Below are positions 12,476 to 25,453 of a DNA stretch of 64,000 nucleotides, one piece after another. Positions within the stretch are counted from its first letter, which is position 1. Each line of letters begins with the position of its first letter. The notes under the pieces were generated by a model. The model worked only from the letters and a program-made list of their open reading frames with translations. It made no database searches and was not told the origin of the DNA. Position numbers and translations under genes: made by a program. The DNA comes from Polydactylus sextarius. Lineage: Eukaryota > Chordata > Actinopteri > Polynemidae. The DNA is taken from NCBI GenBank assembly GCA_016801845.1, contig CM028914.1, positions 2,774,001 to 2,838,000 on the forward strand, in the 5' to 3' direction.

Positions 12476-15400
12476 ACGTGACACCTTTCTAAAACTAGTG
12501 GCACAGCCTGAAAGATATATATATCTATTTATATATATATGTATATATATTAAAATGATTTTAAAAAAAGAAAAATGATGGTTGAGATGCTAAGAGGAGG
12601 TAAAACCAGTAAAAAGACAGTCTCATTTGGGAGCTGGTCCAGAGACCACACCTATTAAACAGTCGGTGATCTCCCTGCTCACCAACCAGGTCCCATCTGG
12701 GCTCTTTGATAACATGTTGATGCTCACAAGACTCTGTCTACCTGCAGGATACAGCTGTCTGGTCAATCACATCTTTCTATAAACAAAGTATTAACTATTC
12801 ATCCTCACTATCTGAAGCCTCAGTGTTGTGTCTGCATAAGAGAAACCAGATCATACCAGCTGCATTTCTGCTTTGTGAACATTGATTTCAGCACAAATAT
12901 CAGCCTGGAAACACTTAGAAAGTCTTAGAAAATCTAAGCCAAATGTATAAATAAGTGACAAAACTAAACTGTAGAGACATAATATCTAACATAAACAACA
13001 TGAATCCATCAATTCACCAGTTGGGAAAAAAGACAAATGACTCACTATGAAAGTAGACGTATCTAAGTACTTAGATTTAAAATATAAAGTATAACATGTG
13101 CGACGTATAACTCCAGGCATTGTCTTTCATCGCTACATATTTAATATTCTGAGTTATATTCTATGAGTTGGATTTCTGTTTTTACCTGAGAGCTGTTAAA
13201 GGTAAAACTCGGTGGGAAGATAAAGAGCTCTGATAAGGTGCCAAGAAAATGTGAGAAAGTACAGTATGTAACTTTTTGTGTGCCTCGTCTTCGAACAGCC
13301 ATTAAGTTTCTGCTGTTCGCTCAAAATTGAAATACCAGCAGACCTTTCACCAGATATTAGACAGAAACATCTTTCTCCATTGTCTCCCTGAGAGAGAGAT
13401 ACAGCACCTCTACTAACATCTCTTCAATCTCCATCTGCAGTGGCCACTGTGTCCAACCTCATCGCTCCTCGCTGTTTTAAACTGATGAAACGTTCATGTT
13501 CAGAGACATTTGTCTCTGTGAACTTTGATCCTTTTACCAAAGAAAACAGTGTGTTTGAGAACAATTAATGTTTTATAACATATGTAGTCCTTTCACCGTG
13601 AAGACTTGATGTTTAAATATCTGTAACATAGATTTCAATAATTCAGCCGATGGTCGTATGATGGTAAAAAGCGACATTTCCCATGTTCCGTGTTTGATTC
13701 CCACATGTCTGATCATAAAATCCTCATTCCTGGTGGCGACATGGTTGATTCCGCCTTCTAGACTTGTATCAATTTGATCTCTTTGATCTATTTTTTAATG
13801 AAAGCCTGCAGCCAAAAGCATCATCATCCATTGAAGTTCTGCAGGCTTTGCAGCAGCCAATGGACTGTGAATCTGAGCAGTGATGCATCCGTGTATCACT
13901 CTGAAATATGCACCACAGAGCAGAGCAGGACAGTTTCTACACCGAGGGAGACCTTCACCAGCGATGCAGAGATTGTGAAAAGCAGCATGAGACTCAAGCT
14001 TTCTCTTTTTATGAATATGTAGAAGGAGATTGTCATATTATGTAAATGTTTATATTGAAATTGTTCTGTTTTTTAATAGTGGAAATAATGTATCTGCTTC
14101 TTTAACTGGTTCTTTCCTGGTGTAATCCCATGTTATTTCTATATTACATTATTTAGCTTTGGAGGAGGTATATATATCTTCCCTCTTAGATGTGGAGAAT
14201 TAGCATAAAACTACAGTTCACTCAGGAGTTGTACTGTTCTGTATTTAAGTGAAAGAACTGAGGAGTCACACGCCTGCGAGTTGTATCCAAACAAAGCTGA
14301 GATCATGAGGACTCCCTCCTGTGTGAGTCAAGCACAATCACTCTGAGCTTAAAATAAATAGTTACTTGGAATTCTCGGGTTTCAAGGCGGCTATAAAGAA
14401 ACAATAAGTGAGTCGGTGTCTAAAATCAAATATGATCTTTTACCAGCGAGGTGCAAGGTTGTCCGCTCAGAGCAGAGAGAGAGTCATCTAAAGGAAACGA
14501 TATGAGGCTTTATAACATCAAACAGTTGAAGAAATATTTCAGCGTGGAGTTTACGTTTTCATCTACACTCTGAAAACTTCAGGTTGGTGTTAATTAAAGA
14601 CTGTAGATGTAAATATGATCAATCTCTCCAAGATTTCATGATGTTATGATCGCAACTAAATGCAAATTCAACCAATCCCTGCAAATTCTGCATGCCCTTG
14701 TAATTTTTGACCAGTCATCATCATCATCGTCATCATCATCATCGTTTTCAGAGAAACGTTGATCCATTCATCAGTGAATTATTTCCTTGTTTCTTTTAGA
14801 AGACGCAGGAAACGTGTGGGATAAAAAAAAAAAAAAAAAGTCTCACATTTACCTTCACCATCACTGCTGAGGACCAAGAGAAACAGTATCCGGGCAGATT
14901 TCACCACAGAGGAGGAAAACTATTTTATATTGTTGTGGAGCAACAAGAGGAAGTCGTTTATTGAGAAACAACTTTGTCACCGAGAAACAGACGGAGAATG
15001 TTAGAAACACAGAAACGCCTAAAACACCTAAAAACACAACAAGTTTCATTATGATTATCTAGAAAAGCTGCTGTGAAATCAGGTAAATTAAGCTTCAACT
15101 ATCTGAAAAAAGCCTGAAATCCTGGAGTGACTGGATAAATAAGATAAGTAGTTTGGAAAATGGATGGATGATACAACAGATCAGCTCCATTCTAGCTCCT
15201 GCCACACGACATCTTACTTTTCCTCTGTTCAGGCTGAACGATGTGACGCATTCAGAGTTCAGTTCTTCGGGTGAGTTTCATCGACGCCTCCAGTCCCTTT
15301 TTTTTCCGTCCAAGAGTCAATCAGATTCTTCTTCTCGCTCCGATCACATCACTGAAACTAGTTCAGTGATGGCCAACCTGTGAACTTAGACCCTGACAGT

Positions 15401-15880
15401 CCTCATTAGACAAGTCCTTCTATGTCTCTTTCATCCCTGTCCGTCCTCTTCTGTCCGTTGATGGTGGCCCTGGCTGGTTGTGGCATTTTTGTGTCAGACA
15501 CACTTGTCAAGCTCAAGTCCGACTGCAGCTGCAGGACCTGGAACCTTTTTTTCGTGTGTCAACGTCAAATCAGCCCTTGAGTTTTCTTGGACGTTTCATA
15601 GAAAACACGGTCACCGTTCACGCTGAGGAGAGGAAGGTATCACACTGCTGCTGCTGATGTTTCCACATGGCTGCAGGTGATGAAGGATTTCATCCGTCTA
15701 GGACAATGAAGATTGGCGGCCAAGTTCAAGGTGCAGCACTCAATCACTTCACGCACATCGTCTGTGACTGCTGCTGCCCTAGTTTTGTGATGGACCTTTT
15801 GGCAACTGATTTACCAAACAGTGGCAGGAAAGTGACAAAAACTGTTAATTTACATTTTAACAAAACAAAAGCCTCAGGCT
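12476..15880. other. Intergenic DNA, no gene seen
   Basis: Spacer containing (TA)-rich sequence at 12510-12552, a (CAT)n-like stretch at 14716-14750 and an A-run at 14823-14839. The 82- and 91-codon frames at 13774-14022 and 15667-15942 show no family resemblance or splice sites. Confidence 0.5.
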
Positions 15881-15889
15881 GGAGCGCCC

Positions 15890-15945
15890 AGATCGCCGAG
15901 TGGTTAGGGTGCAGAGATCGTCAGATCGGATCCCTAACCTAACAC
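15890..15945 (+). other. tRNA-like A-box/B-box remnant, possible SINE head
   Basis: TCGCCGAGTGG at 15893-15903 resembles a Pol III A box of the Ser/Leu type. GATCGGATCC at 15924-15933 weakly resembles a B box. Box spacing is shorter than in a tRNA, and no acceptor-stem pairing or 3' tail is evident. A decayed SINE head or chance are both possible. Confidence 0.2.
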
Positions 15946-16029
15946 TAACAATAAAGGCTAAATGGCCAAAAATATATCCTTAAAAAAACCTCCGGCTGAC
16001 AAGACTAAACAGACACCGTGTGATTCACT

Positions 16030-16250
16030 ACTGGAAATGTAACGGTCCGTGCATGTAGGTCGAAACATTGATTCAGTGATTAACGATTGAATATTATGGA
16101 TGAAAGTGACAACATGGATCCATATTGTCATATTTAAAACACCTGAGTTACTGTTTCAGTCTGAACCCACCTACTGCTCCTTCCTAAATATTCACACAAT
16201 GCTAGTATCTTAGCACCAGGCAGGTCACAGCAAGCAGCCAAGAAAAAGAT
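16030..16250 (-). repeat. Dispersed repeat, inverted copy of 43780-43990
   Basis: Read on the minus strand, this segment gives 'gtgacctgcctggtgctaag', 'actagcattgtgtgaatatt', 'taggaaggagcagtagg' and then 'atggatccatgttgtcac'. The same series in the same order is on the plus strand in SMG6 intron 1 (43786-43945). Two diverged copies 27 kb apart in opposite orientation indicate an interspersed repeat. Its class was not identified. Confidence 0.6.
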
Positions 16251-17339
16251 GATGTGGACGTTTAGTCTCGTCTCAGGAATAAATCAATGGTGTGGAGGGA
16301 TTTTTTTAGGACAGACAAAACACAACAGGTAAAAGGTAAAATAGTCAGGAAACAAGGACCAACCTGTCCGGGCACCTGAAGAAGAAGCAGCAGGATAATA
16401 TTTTCCACTAAAACTGAGCTACGACTCTAAAAGACTCTGAGTATCACAGCTGATCAACAACACGACGTCTAGTTTGACTCTTTAGTAAAAACTAGAGGTT
16501 GGTTTTCATGTATATATCTGGAAGAGATCAGAAATTTAAATTCAGGCCTCTGCGATTCGAGTCGATTCAAATCGTATCTTATCTATTATTTCGACAAAAT
16601 GTGATCATTTGCATCATTTAACAAAAGAAATATAATAGATTCACACTGTAACTCAGACATTTTCTGTTACAGGTGACGATACATGTCAAACATCTTCACC
16701 ATCGTCTCACCACATGATAACATCCATCAACTGTCAACAACACAATGACAAAACAGCCTTTTATCACTTGCACTTCTTTATATGTTTGTCTCGATAAGAG
16801 GCACAGTGGAGTCTCCCTGAGCTTTTTGAATAAGCATAAAGACGTTCACTTGAATCATCTATCTGCTTTTCTACCAGGACATTCACATTGTGTTTGTCCT
16901 ACATTGCCAGCTCCGGTGAGGATGTGGAGCAGACAGGGGCATTCGTCATACTCTTCTCTGTCCTCCTTTATGTGCACACAGACTTCACAGATCACACACA
17001 AAGATTCACAGACTATTGATTATCTGATAGTCGCCACACAGGACGGCAGCACAGATCTTCCTCAGGGAGGACACAAACCCGCCGGCCACCCTGACTCCTC
17101 CGGACATCACTATGTTGGTTCTTGGCTCAGGATGTGAAGCTTAACCTGTGTGTGTCCTCATGTTCAGTGTTTCACGAGGACAAACAAAAACACACACACA
17201 CAGCAGGGCGAGTCTGCTCTTCCTATTCTTAACGTTTCATTTTGAGTCAGTGTGTTTCCTCAATGTCCTAAATACAACGTTACACACAGCTCCTCTCTTC
17301 AACGTTATCTTGTGCATGTAATTGCTCTGGATTTGTTTT

Positions 17340-17369
17340 CTTGTACACACACACACACACACACACAGG
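17340..17369. repeat. (CA)n microsatellite
   Basis: About 12 CA units. Simple repeat. Confidence 0.9.
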
Positions 17370-17635
17370 CAGGTTCAGCTTGCTGGTACTATTTTGCAGC
17401 CAGGGAAATGCAAGGTCTGCAACAAACAATACATCCTGAACTTGTGGTGCACCACTGCCCCCCTATGGACTGAAGGAAAACAGGAACCTCATTTCATCTC
17501 ACTGTTAAAACCAGTAGCTTCTTAAAATAAAATGAGATTTGCTACAGTGTTGACCTTTAGTTGTAAGACAGAACATGCATGTTAATGTCAATTTATTTTA
17601 GACAGTCCCACTTATTTTATCATCTTATTGTAGTA

Positions 17636-17638
<3 letters not shown>

Positions 17639-17671
<33 letters not shown>
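17639..17671. repeat. (TA)n microsatellite
   Basis: About 16 uninterrupted TA units. Confidence 0.9.
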
Positions 17672-17674
<3 letters not shown>

Positions 17675-17749
17675 AAGTGCAGTGGCTTCATCAGTCTGTT
17701 TGTTGGATTATTTTCAGTATTCACATCACATGTTGACTCCTGGTTTCAG

Positions 17750-17950
17750 TCGTCACAGTTGCACCGCGGCGACCGTGGGCGAGGGCGTGGTGCACCCTCA
17801 CCAGGTCGCCCGTCTGTCACCGAGCAGACAAACAAACCTGTGGGCAGTTTAAAGTCGACAATTAACCAGCACGTCTTCAGACTGTGGGAGGAAACTCATG
17901 CAGACATAAAGAGATCCTGTAAACTCTCTGCACCACAGCGCTGCCTTCTC
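17750..17950. repeat. Probable old interspersed repeat
   Basis: 'gtgggaggaaactcatgcagac' followed by 'gagatcctgtaaactc' is a degraded match to a very common fish repeat motif of the form 'gtgggaggaaaccnnngnacccacgcagac...gagaacatgcaaactc'. The preceding GC-rich stretch (17762-17812) is compositionally unlike its surroundings. Assignment is from memory of the motif. Confidence 0.4.
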
Positions 17951-18234
17951 ATTGTGATATTTATAGACTAATTATGATATAATGGTCATAAAGTGGCAAA
18001 GGGGTGTATATTATTATTATTAGTATTATTAATCAGCACTATAATTAAGATAACTATGTTAGCAGCTTTAGTTTGATTAAATGTATGCTGTTATTATTTT
18101 TTTTTATATTTTGTGATATAATACTGCAGTCTATGATACGATTGTTATTTTTGAGAAACAGGAAATGTCAGTGTTGCAGCAGTCGACTCTGGAAGGAATT
18201 AGAAATAAAAATGAAACAGTTTGTCTGCACCAGC

Positions 18235-18239
<5 letters not shown>

Positions 18240-18280
<41 letters not shown>

Positions 18281-18300
18281 CTTTCTGTCTCTGTCTCTCT
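18240..18300. repeat. (CT)n microsatellite
   Basis: About 19 CT units followed by degenerate CT-rich sequence, directly preceding copy B of the duplicated element. Confidence 0.9.
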
Positions 18301-18495
18301 TCCTCCCTGGGGGGTTGACACATGGCTCCATCAGTGCTGGAGAACATCAACGGCAGCCTTGTCCCTTGTGTGTGTGTGTGTGTTTATTTTTTAATTCCCT
18401 CCTTAATTACCATGTGCGTCATGGCCAGGAAACACGCGCCTCTTTCTCTCTGCAACAAAAGACCTTCACTAAACCTAATTGTCAGACCCTGAATG
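18301..18495 (+). other. Duplicated non-coding element, copy B
   Basis: This is the second copy of the 12.3 kb block: 'ttgacacatggctcc', 'gagaacatcaac', 'ccttaattaccatgtgcgtcatg' and 'caacaaaagaccttcactaaacctaa' are collinear with copy A. A short (GT)n has grown inside this copy (18369-18382). Both copies have the same orientation about 6 kb apart. Confidence 0.55.
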
Positions 18496-18529
18496 AGACC
18501 CTTATGAGTCTACTGCACAAACCAGAGCG

Positions 18530-18563
18530 TCACCACCACCACCACCACCACCATCATCATCAA
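18530..18563. repeat. (CAC)n/(CAT)n trinucleotide repeat
   Basis: CAC units give way to CAT units. It creates a poly-His frame that is not supported as coding. Confidence 0.8.
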
Positions 18564-18599
18564 AGAGCACATCGACAGTCTGTAGTTGATGGAGGCCCT

Positions 18600-21200
18600 C
18601 GGGGTAAAAGGAGGCAGTGACGACAAACTTCCTGAATCAGAGGTTCACCTCGATGCCACACCTACGACTCAGCCCGTGTCCTCTCGGTCGTAGCTGAGTG
18701 AATCTTCACCCAGATCTGTTTTAAAACACAAACCATCACGAAACATCTTTTTTTATATATATTTTAAATCTGTAAAAAGTAACAAAAATTCATAAACACA
18801 GAAATTCTACCGTAAAACAATTTATAGTAAATGATAGGTAATAATGGCTTTAATGGACCGATGCATACTAAATCTGATTAAACTTCATTTTTCTTCTCTT
18901 CTGTTGCTATTTTCCTCTTTTGAGCTCTGTACTTTTAAGGCTGCGGCTGCTCCAGGTCGGCCTCGTACCCTCAGAAGGACTCGTTGAATGCCAACTCCTG
19001 TGTATTATTCTAAAGTATGGTATTTGGGATATTGCCTTCACATGAGTGTCAAAAGAGAATCTGGATCAAAGATAATCCCTGTATTTTTGACAGATTCCTT
19101 TGAGAGGACTGTGCTGCCACTGAAGTTGAAAGAAAGTCTCATAAGTGAGTTCTTGGATTAGAATTTCACTTTTATCCGTGTTGAAAATATAGTTACAAAG
19201 TTACAAAGAGATAAAAAGGTTTAAGCGCTCAAAGAATTTGTGATTTTTAACAGTGGCTGCTTTGTATCACCTCGTTCGTCAGAGATGTCACAGTCTCATC
19301 TGTGTCTTTAGAGGTGAACCTCCCTCCGACTAATACCGAGCGACGGAAAAAAGACGTTTGTGGTTGTTTGTTTGATTCATTTCCCATTTTTCACAAACTT
19401 AATGTTAAGTTCAGCAGTGTGAATAAGCTGTAAAACTGTAAAACTTTTCTGCAGAAATGTTTTCAGCTCTTCCACGTGGAAAAGACTGCAGTATTTATTC
19501 ATCTTTATGTCCTAAAATGACACGTAACTGACGAGGTATATCACATTTTGTCACGTTTTGTCAATCCTAATGATGCCGGCAGGAGGTGGCAGTTTGTAAT
19601 TGTAGCTGATGTTACAGCTGCAGCAGCATCACAGTGAAACCATGTAGCTCACAGGCTGTTAATCAGAGCGACTGGTGGAGGAAAAGCAGCGCAGGCAAAA
19701 AAACAAAAACAAAAAAAAAACAAAGTCTAAAGTAAGGAAACATCAGAACTTCTGACACTTTGAGCTGCTGCAGTTGCTGCAGTTTTATGATGATGTGCAG
19801 CGATAAAATATCAGTGTAATGAAGGTTAAACTTTACTACAGTTAAAGTATGATTCAGTTAGACATAAAACATGTTTGTGCTGATGACAATGATCAGCATT
19901 AGATGAACAAAATGAGACAGAAACACTGTAAAAGCTTATTTCTTCTCCTCTTGTCCTTCACATATATTATACATATAGGACACATACTTCTGTATTATAC
20001 ATTTCTCACATGTATTATACATCTGCTTTTGTGCTGTTATATGTACGACTCTATACAACTATATTACAACTGCACATGCAGTATTGTACAATGATGCTGT
20101 AAATATTTATCACACAGACCTCTCACTTCACATTTTTTCTTATTTTTATTTGTATTCTACCGTGTACATCGTCTCTATTTTACATCTTACAGTTATTTAT
20201 ATTTTTACACCTCTATTGAGACTGTTCATATATTTCTTTTCTTGGCTTCAGGCCAACAGACTGTGGAGCAGTTGTAATGAACCCAATAACTTCCCTGGAG
20301 GATGCACTTGAGTGTGTGTACATTTTTATTGAACAGATTGCGAAACAAGTGCAACATCTACATTATGTTTTATATATATATATATTCTAGTAAAACTGCA
20401 CAATCCACATTAACATGCATGCACATGTTCCAGCACCTACAATATAAATATTTATGATTTTTTCCCCCTTTAAATGTTATTCTTTATGATATACATTTAT
20501 ATATGAAGGATCCTAGCAGTATGTAAAGTAGCTCAGTTTCCAGTTTGCCAGTTGCAACATTAAAGTAACACATCTTTAGATACAATCCAATCATAACTGA
20601 CACTCAAGTGGCAGTTTATTAGGTACAACTACCTAAAACAGCAGCATGGAATAGACAAAATAATAGAAACACACACACACACATCACAAATTACAGCCTT
20701 GATATTATAAAAAAGATTAATTTGACCGGGAGAAATTCACAAGAGACTCTGAGCAAGTTAATAAGTAAAGAAATATATGAAATAGACAAAAAAACTGTAA
20801 ATATTGTAGCTATAAAGAGATAGATATGTACATGCAGTAACAGAGCCACATTAATTTACAACATGCTGATGTTAAACTGTCAGTGATAATTAAAGACCTG
20901 AAGAAACGTTGAAAAAAAGATGAATCAGCAGCGGCAGAACATTAATCTAGTGATCTTAATGAATGTATATGCTTTATTACACATCTGCTGTATCAGACTG
21001 CATTAATTTTAGATAAATGTACCAATTATCACGTGTGTCTTTCTGCATAATGAGTTCTTTTATTTATGTTTATTTATGTTACTTTTACTTGTAACAGAAT
21101 ACTTACAAACTGTGGTTTTGCTATTTTTATTTAATTAAAATATCTGAAAATCTCCTATTACTTTCACGCTGTACATAAATGTCAACAAATGTTTTATTTT
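18600..21200. other. Intergenic DNA upstream of OVCA2
   Basis: AT-rich spacer, (TA)n at 20371-20386 and a short (CA)n at 20670-20684. I could find no exon of DPH1, the gene next to OVCA2 in mammals, among the longer open frames. Short exons cannot be excluded by eye. Confidence 0.5.
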
Positions 21201-21204
21201 GAAA

Positions 21205-21480
21205 AATAGAATTACCGGAAATGCTTCATACCACTTCCGGTGCGTTACCGGCTGAAGCTGAACCAGTGACTTATGTTGTAATTTACATACTTTTATTAAC
21301 TTTAAAAGTTAAATACGTCTTTTTTTTATTACTCAGACTCGTCGCTGTGAATTTGATCTAATTAATTAATGAGTTGTACTTGTATGACAGCGTCTTGTTA
21401 TTCTGTGTAAATAGGTTGATTGAACTTTTACCGGCTAGCTAACTAGCTAAGCTAAACTTAAGCTAAGCTAGGCTACCTCC
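21205..21480 (+). promoter_or_regulatory. OVCA2 promoter with paired inverted ETS sites
   Basis: ACCGGAAATG at 21214-21223 and CACTTCCGGTG at 21232-21242 (reverse complement CACCGGAAGTG) are two ETS/GABPA-type sites in opposite orientation, 8 bases apart and 240-270 bases upstream of the start codon. No TATA box is seen between them and the ATG. This is the usual architecture of a housekeeping promoter. The start site was not located. The leader just before the ATG is rich in 'agctaagcta' words. Confidence 0.6.
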
Positions 21481-24300
21481 ATGGCTCCTCTCCGGGTCCT
21501 GTGTATTCACGGTTACCGACAGAACAGCGGCTCGTTCCGGGAGAAGACGGGAGCTCTGCGGAAGCTGCTGAAGAAACAAGTGGAGCTGGTTTATCTGAGC
21601 GCACCGCACATTGTTCAACAAGTTAACGGTGAAGGTGGGTCACTGTCTGCGGCTACAGCCGAAATAAACTGACCACAGAGGGAGAAACAAGCAGCCAGGA
21701 GAGGGACTGGAAAGAAGATTGATTAGACACAAATCATTAATACTAGATGGATTAAAGATTTCAATAATAATTAATTAGTAAATGTGCAAACTACGTATTA
21801 TAGTGGCAAGAAGAAGTTACTGAACCTTTTAACTTCCTGTTTTTTACATACATTTGTCTGAAACAGACTTTCACTTTCAATAATAAACACTGACTAATGA
21901 TTTTAAATTATTATTATCATAATGATCATCATCATTTAGTCAAAAGTTAGAAAACCTTGAAGACTGAAGATGTTAGATGTAACATTGTGAGTTTACACCT
22001 CATGACAAGTTTGAGCCACAACCTGATGAAAATTAAAAACACATGTTTACAGACTCAGAAGACTTGAAGAAATGAGTGTAGGTATTTATAGTTGAGCACA
22101 GTCACATAAACTGTCTTCAAGTGGTTGTTATTTAGCTTTATAGTTATATAGTTTTACAGTTTTACCCTCTGTAGAAGTGGGTGACGGGTAAGATGTTACC
22201 AAAGAGCTGGTTGACATTTACGAGTCTTTAACATTCAAATCTTGGAGAACAGTGTCCACAGCAGGATGGTACACAAGAAGCCAAACCCTGAAGTTAGTGT
22301 ATCAATAATCTACAATGACTGTGGGGAAGTGATATGTGAACTGATGAAACTAAAGTTCAGTTTGTGAACAGTTAGCTAACGTGAAAATATTGTTTTAAAG
22401 CTTAAAGAGCAAAGCGATTTGATCCTTTTTTACCCTTTTGGTCTGAAAGTAACATTATCAAGTTTATCAACGTATAAAGTCTCTTACAGACTAATGTTTG
22501 GACGACTGTCGCCAGATAGAAGTTGGATGATGCTTCTCCAGAATGAACTGAAATAAAACTCATTGTTTAAAGTGGCAGAGTCATTAGAAATAAGTGGAAT
22601 AACTTCTAACTTCAGAGAGACTTTTACACCAAAGAGCTGAAGCAAATCTGTCGAAAGAAGTTGGAAAATTCCTCCTGGACGTTGTTCAGATCTGATGATC
22701 AACAGAGACCAGAGGCTCCAGTCTGAGGTTTTACTGCTAAAAGAGCTTCAGCTGTTTTATTAGATACAAGGCTTCGTTTTATTTTCTTATTAAACTTAAG
22801 ATTATTTTGATCATTTAGACCATTTTCTTGATTATATCAATTAATCATAACAAATCCACTTCATATTTTCCTTGTTGACATCTTTAAAGGTATCGTTTAT
22901 TTTCACCTAACAGTCAAAAACCCAAACACATTTAGTTTATAAAGATATAAAACAGAAATCTAACGAACAGCTCACACTTTAGAAGCTGAAACCACAGTAT
23001 TTTATGACATTTTTGCTTAAAAACGACTCAAAACACCAGAACTGAGATCCAGAAATAAAGAAATGAAATATTATTGCAATAAAATTGTGATTCCTTTTCA
23101 GATGAAAATCAAAACATAATAATTTGACACAATTATATGTTCTTTATTTGGACAAACTGAATCGTTTTAGTTATTTTGAATAAAAAATGCCATGAAGCAA
23201 TATAGTTGCAGCTTCTCTAAACTAAAACTTCTCTTCTAAACTAAATATGTGAAGTAGATTTGTTACAATTAATCAAAATAATCAGTGATTCAAATCATCT
23301 CCACTCTGTTGTGTTCATGACCTGTTCGGACCTGTTGGGACACGAACCCGGAGCCTGTGGGGGAGTCAGGTGGTGTCAGGTGGCGTCTGGCACCGAGACT
23401 TTGGCAGGAGTTTGGGTCTAATGTGGATCAGATTTCAAGATACATGTCAAAGCAACTTCCAGATAAAACCAGGACCTGAATGTTTGGGGATGTTCACGTT
23501 ACGTCACTTCCCCTGCTCGTTTTAATGCTGTGGCTGGTTGTGTTCAGTATAATGTTGTTTGCTTTCTGTTCCAGCCTCAGTTATATAACAATAACAATCA
23601 AACACAGAGTTACTACTGCAGACTATCAATTCTTGCTTCTATTAAAACCATTTCAGCACCAAATCATGCAAATTTAAAACTGTGGCTAGTCATGAGGAAA
23701 TTAAAGAAATATATCATTTATATTATGAGACAATAAAAGCTTGTATTGATGTTTTCATTTCTTTGGATTTCAGATGCTCCAGAGAAGGAGAACAGTTCAG
23801 CTCCTGGTCCCGGAGGAGACGACGACCAGCGCGGTTGGTGGTTTTCTGACGTCCAGACTCGTAGTTTCAGCGCTCAGCAGCAGTGTGAGAAAAGTCTTGG
23901 TCTGGACGAGAGCGTGGCGGTCGTGAGAGAAGCCGTGAAGACTCAGGGTCCGTTCGACGGCGTCCTGGGCTTCAGTCAGGGGGCGGCGTTTGTGGCCATG
24001 CTGTGTTCGCTTCAAGAACAGAAACTGGAGCCGGAGTTTAACTTCCGCTTCGCCGTCCTCGTCGCCGGTTTCCGCAGCGCTTGTACAGAACACGACAGAT
24101 TCTACGACGCCGCTCCGCTGCAGATCCCGTCGCTGCATGTGTTCGGACAAGAGGACAGAGTCATCCCTGACAAGATGAGCAGGGAGCTCCTCCCCTCCTT
24201 CAACGACCCTCAGGTCCTCACACATCCTGGTGGCCATTTTGTTCCTGCTGCATCTGCTCACAGACAAACCTACCAGGAGTTTCTTAAGAGGTTTCAATGA
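21481..24300 (+). CDS. ovca2: OVCA2, alpha/beta-hydrolase (FSH1-family serine hydrolase), two exons
   Basis: Exons are 21481-21634 and 23774-24300, joined in phase 1 (G|AT, Asp52) across a 2.1-kb intron with gt at 21635 and a 'ggatttcag' acceptor. The product is 226 residues, close to human OVCA2 (227 by memory). The N-terminal strand and oxyanion region read LRVLCIHGYRQN, followed by FREKTGALRK as in the human protein. The nucleophile elbow is GFSQGA with Ser119. The other triad members are Asp179 in HVFGQEDRVIP and His206 in GGHFVPA, so the catalytic machinery is intact. RGWWFS (71-76) is a family signature. The family is related to yeast FSH1 and hydrolyses long-chain esters. The start has a good context (ctccATGG) and aligns with the family N-terminus. 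Lengthening in the intron comes partly from a repeat at 22790-23230. Confidence 0.95.
22790..23230. repeat. Interspersed repeat in the OVCA2 intron
   Basis: The sequence contains 'caattaatcataacaaatc', 'gtcaaaaacccaaacacat', 'agaagctgaaaccacagtattttatgacat' and ends with 'atatagttgcagcttct'. This is the layout of a common fish non-autonomous element with 'tgcagctctaaa' ends, a related copy of which lies at 60505-61190. Class is inferred from the ends only. Confidence 0.45.
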
Positions 24301-24460
24301 GCAATCAGAGGTAGCAATCAGAAAAAAAAGAGAGAGAGACTCCAGCACTTAATTGCGGCCTGGATATGTTGATTATTTAATGTTGTGAGATCATGATTTA
24401 ATCCAAAGATGATCTTTGATCTGTTTCTCTTCTTCTCAGGGAAAATGTCTTTCAACAGAC

Positions 24461-24466
24461 AATAAA
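24461..24466 (+). terminator. OVCA2 polyadenylation signal
   Basis: AATAAA lies 161 bases after the OVCA2 stop codon and is followed within 40 bases by a T-rich stretch. It is the first canonical hexamer downstream. Confidence 0.6.
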
Positions 24467-24499
24467 TAAGATAATAACTCTTGATGTTTTTTACTCTTG

Positions 24500-25453
24500 T
24501 TTCAGTTTATTTTTGTGAGCTGTGTTAAACCTAATCTCCTAAATCACAGATGAGATCATGACTTTTCTTTTTACATGATATATTTCTGGTATATTTTATC
24601 ATAGCAGGAAGGTCACAGGTGTCATTAAAAACTCCTGCTGAGTTTCTGTTTTAATGTGGAAACGTTTGTCGAACGAGAAAAGATCAAGATGCTGAAATAA
24701 AATCCTCAACGTGCTTCAAACAAACAGAAGTCGACAGGAAAAAGTGTCTGCTCAGTGTTCGTCTTGAAAGCTTTTGTGGCGTCGCACAAAAGTTCATTTA
24801 GTAAAAAATACAAACATGATATCTAAGAGAAGTTAACACCTCATCTTTGTTTCACAGGTTCAAACTCCTGGCCTCCGTCTGTGTAAAGGGACTTCGATTG
24901 TTACTGTTGGACAGAGGCCGTTCAGACACTCGTATGAGGTTTTACTGAGACCGTTTGGACGCTGGCAGATGGGAAAAGTCTGGGAATTTGTTTTATTTAT
25001 TCTGGAACCAGAAAAATATCAGAAAATATTACACGAGTCATTTTACAGGAATAAAAGTAGATGTATATTTTCCATTTTTCCACTTTTCCCTCCTTTTTAT
25101 AAAAAACAATAGACGGAGAAGAAGAAGATGACGGACGTTTTCAGATGCTGGGAACATTTCACCATAATCGTGGAAAGTTATGAGAAGAATTTTATATCAG
25201 AGCTACAGTGGAAAAGTTGATTTAATAAGTAAAATAATAGTTTATACGTCTGAAGGTGAATGAGAAGGGAAAAAGGAACAAACTCTCAACAATCCATTAT
25301 TTCTGAGTCATTTTCACTTTGTATTGAACAAACTTCACAGAGTGTGGGAGGATCAGCTGAGAGAAGTGATGAAGAATCGTTGTCGTGTCTCAGTGATTGT
25401 TACAGCCAAGTTTTCTGTCGTTTTGGGGCCGAGTGAAGTTGTGTCTTCACATG
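24500..25453. other. Intergenic DNA, no gene seen
   Basis: Spacer downstream of OVCA2 without recognisable exons or RNA genes. Confidence 0.55.

Noticed and set aside
23797..24348. 183-codon minus-strand open frame opposite OVCA2 exon 2
   Set aside because: It is the shadow of the real exon. OVCA2 on the plus strand has family motifs and an intact catalytic triad, while the antisense frame has none.
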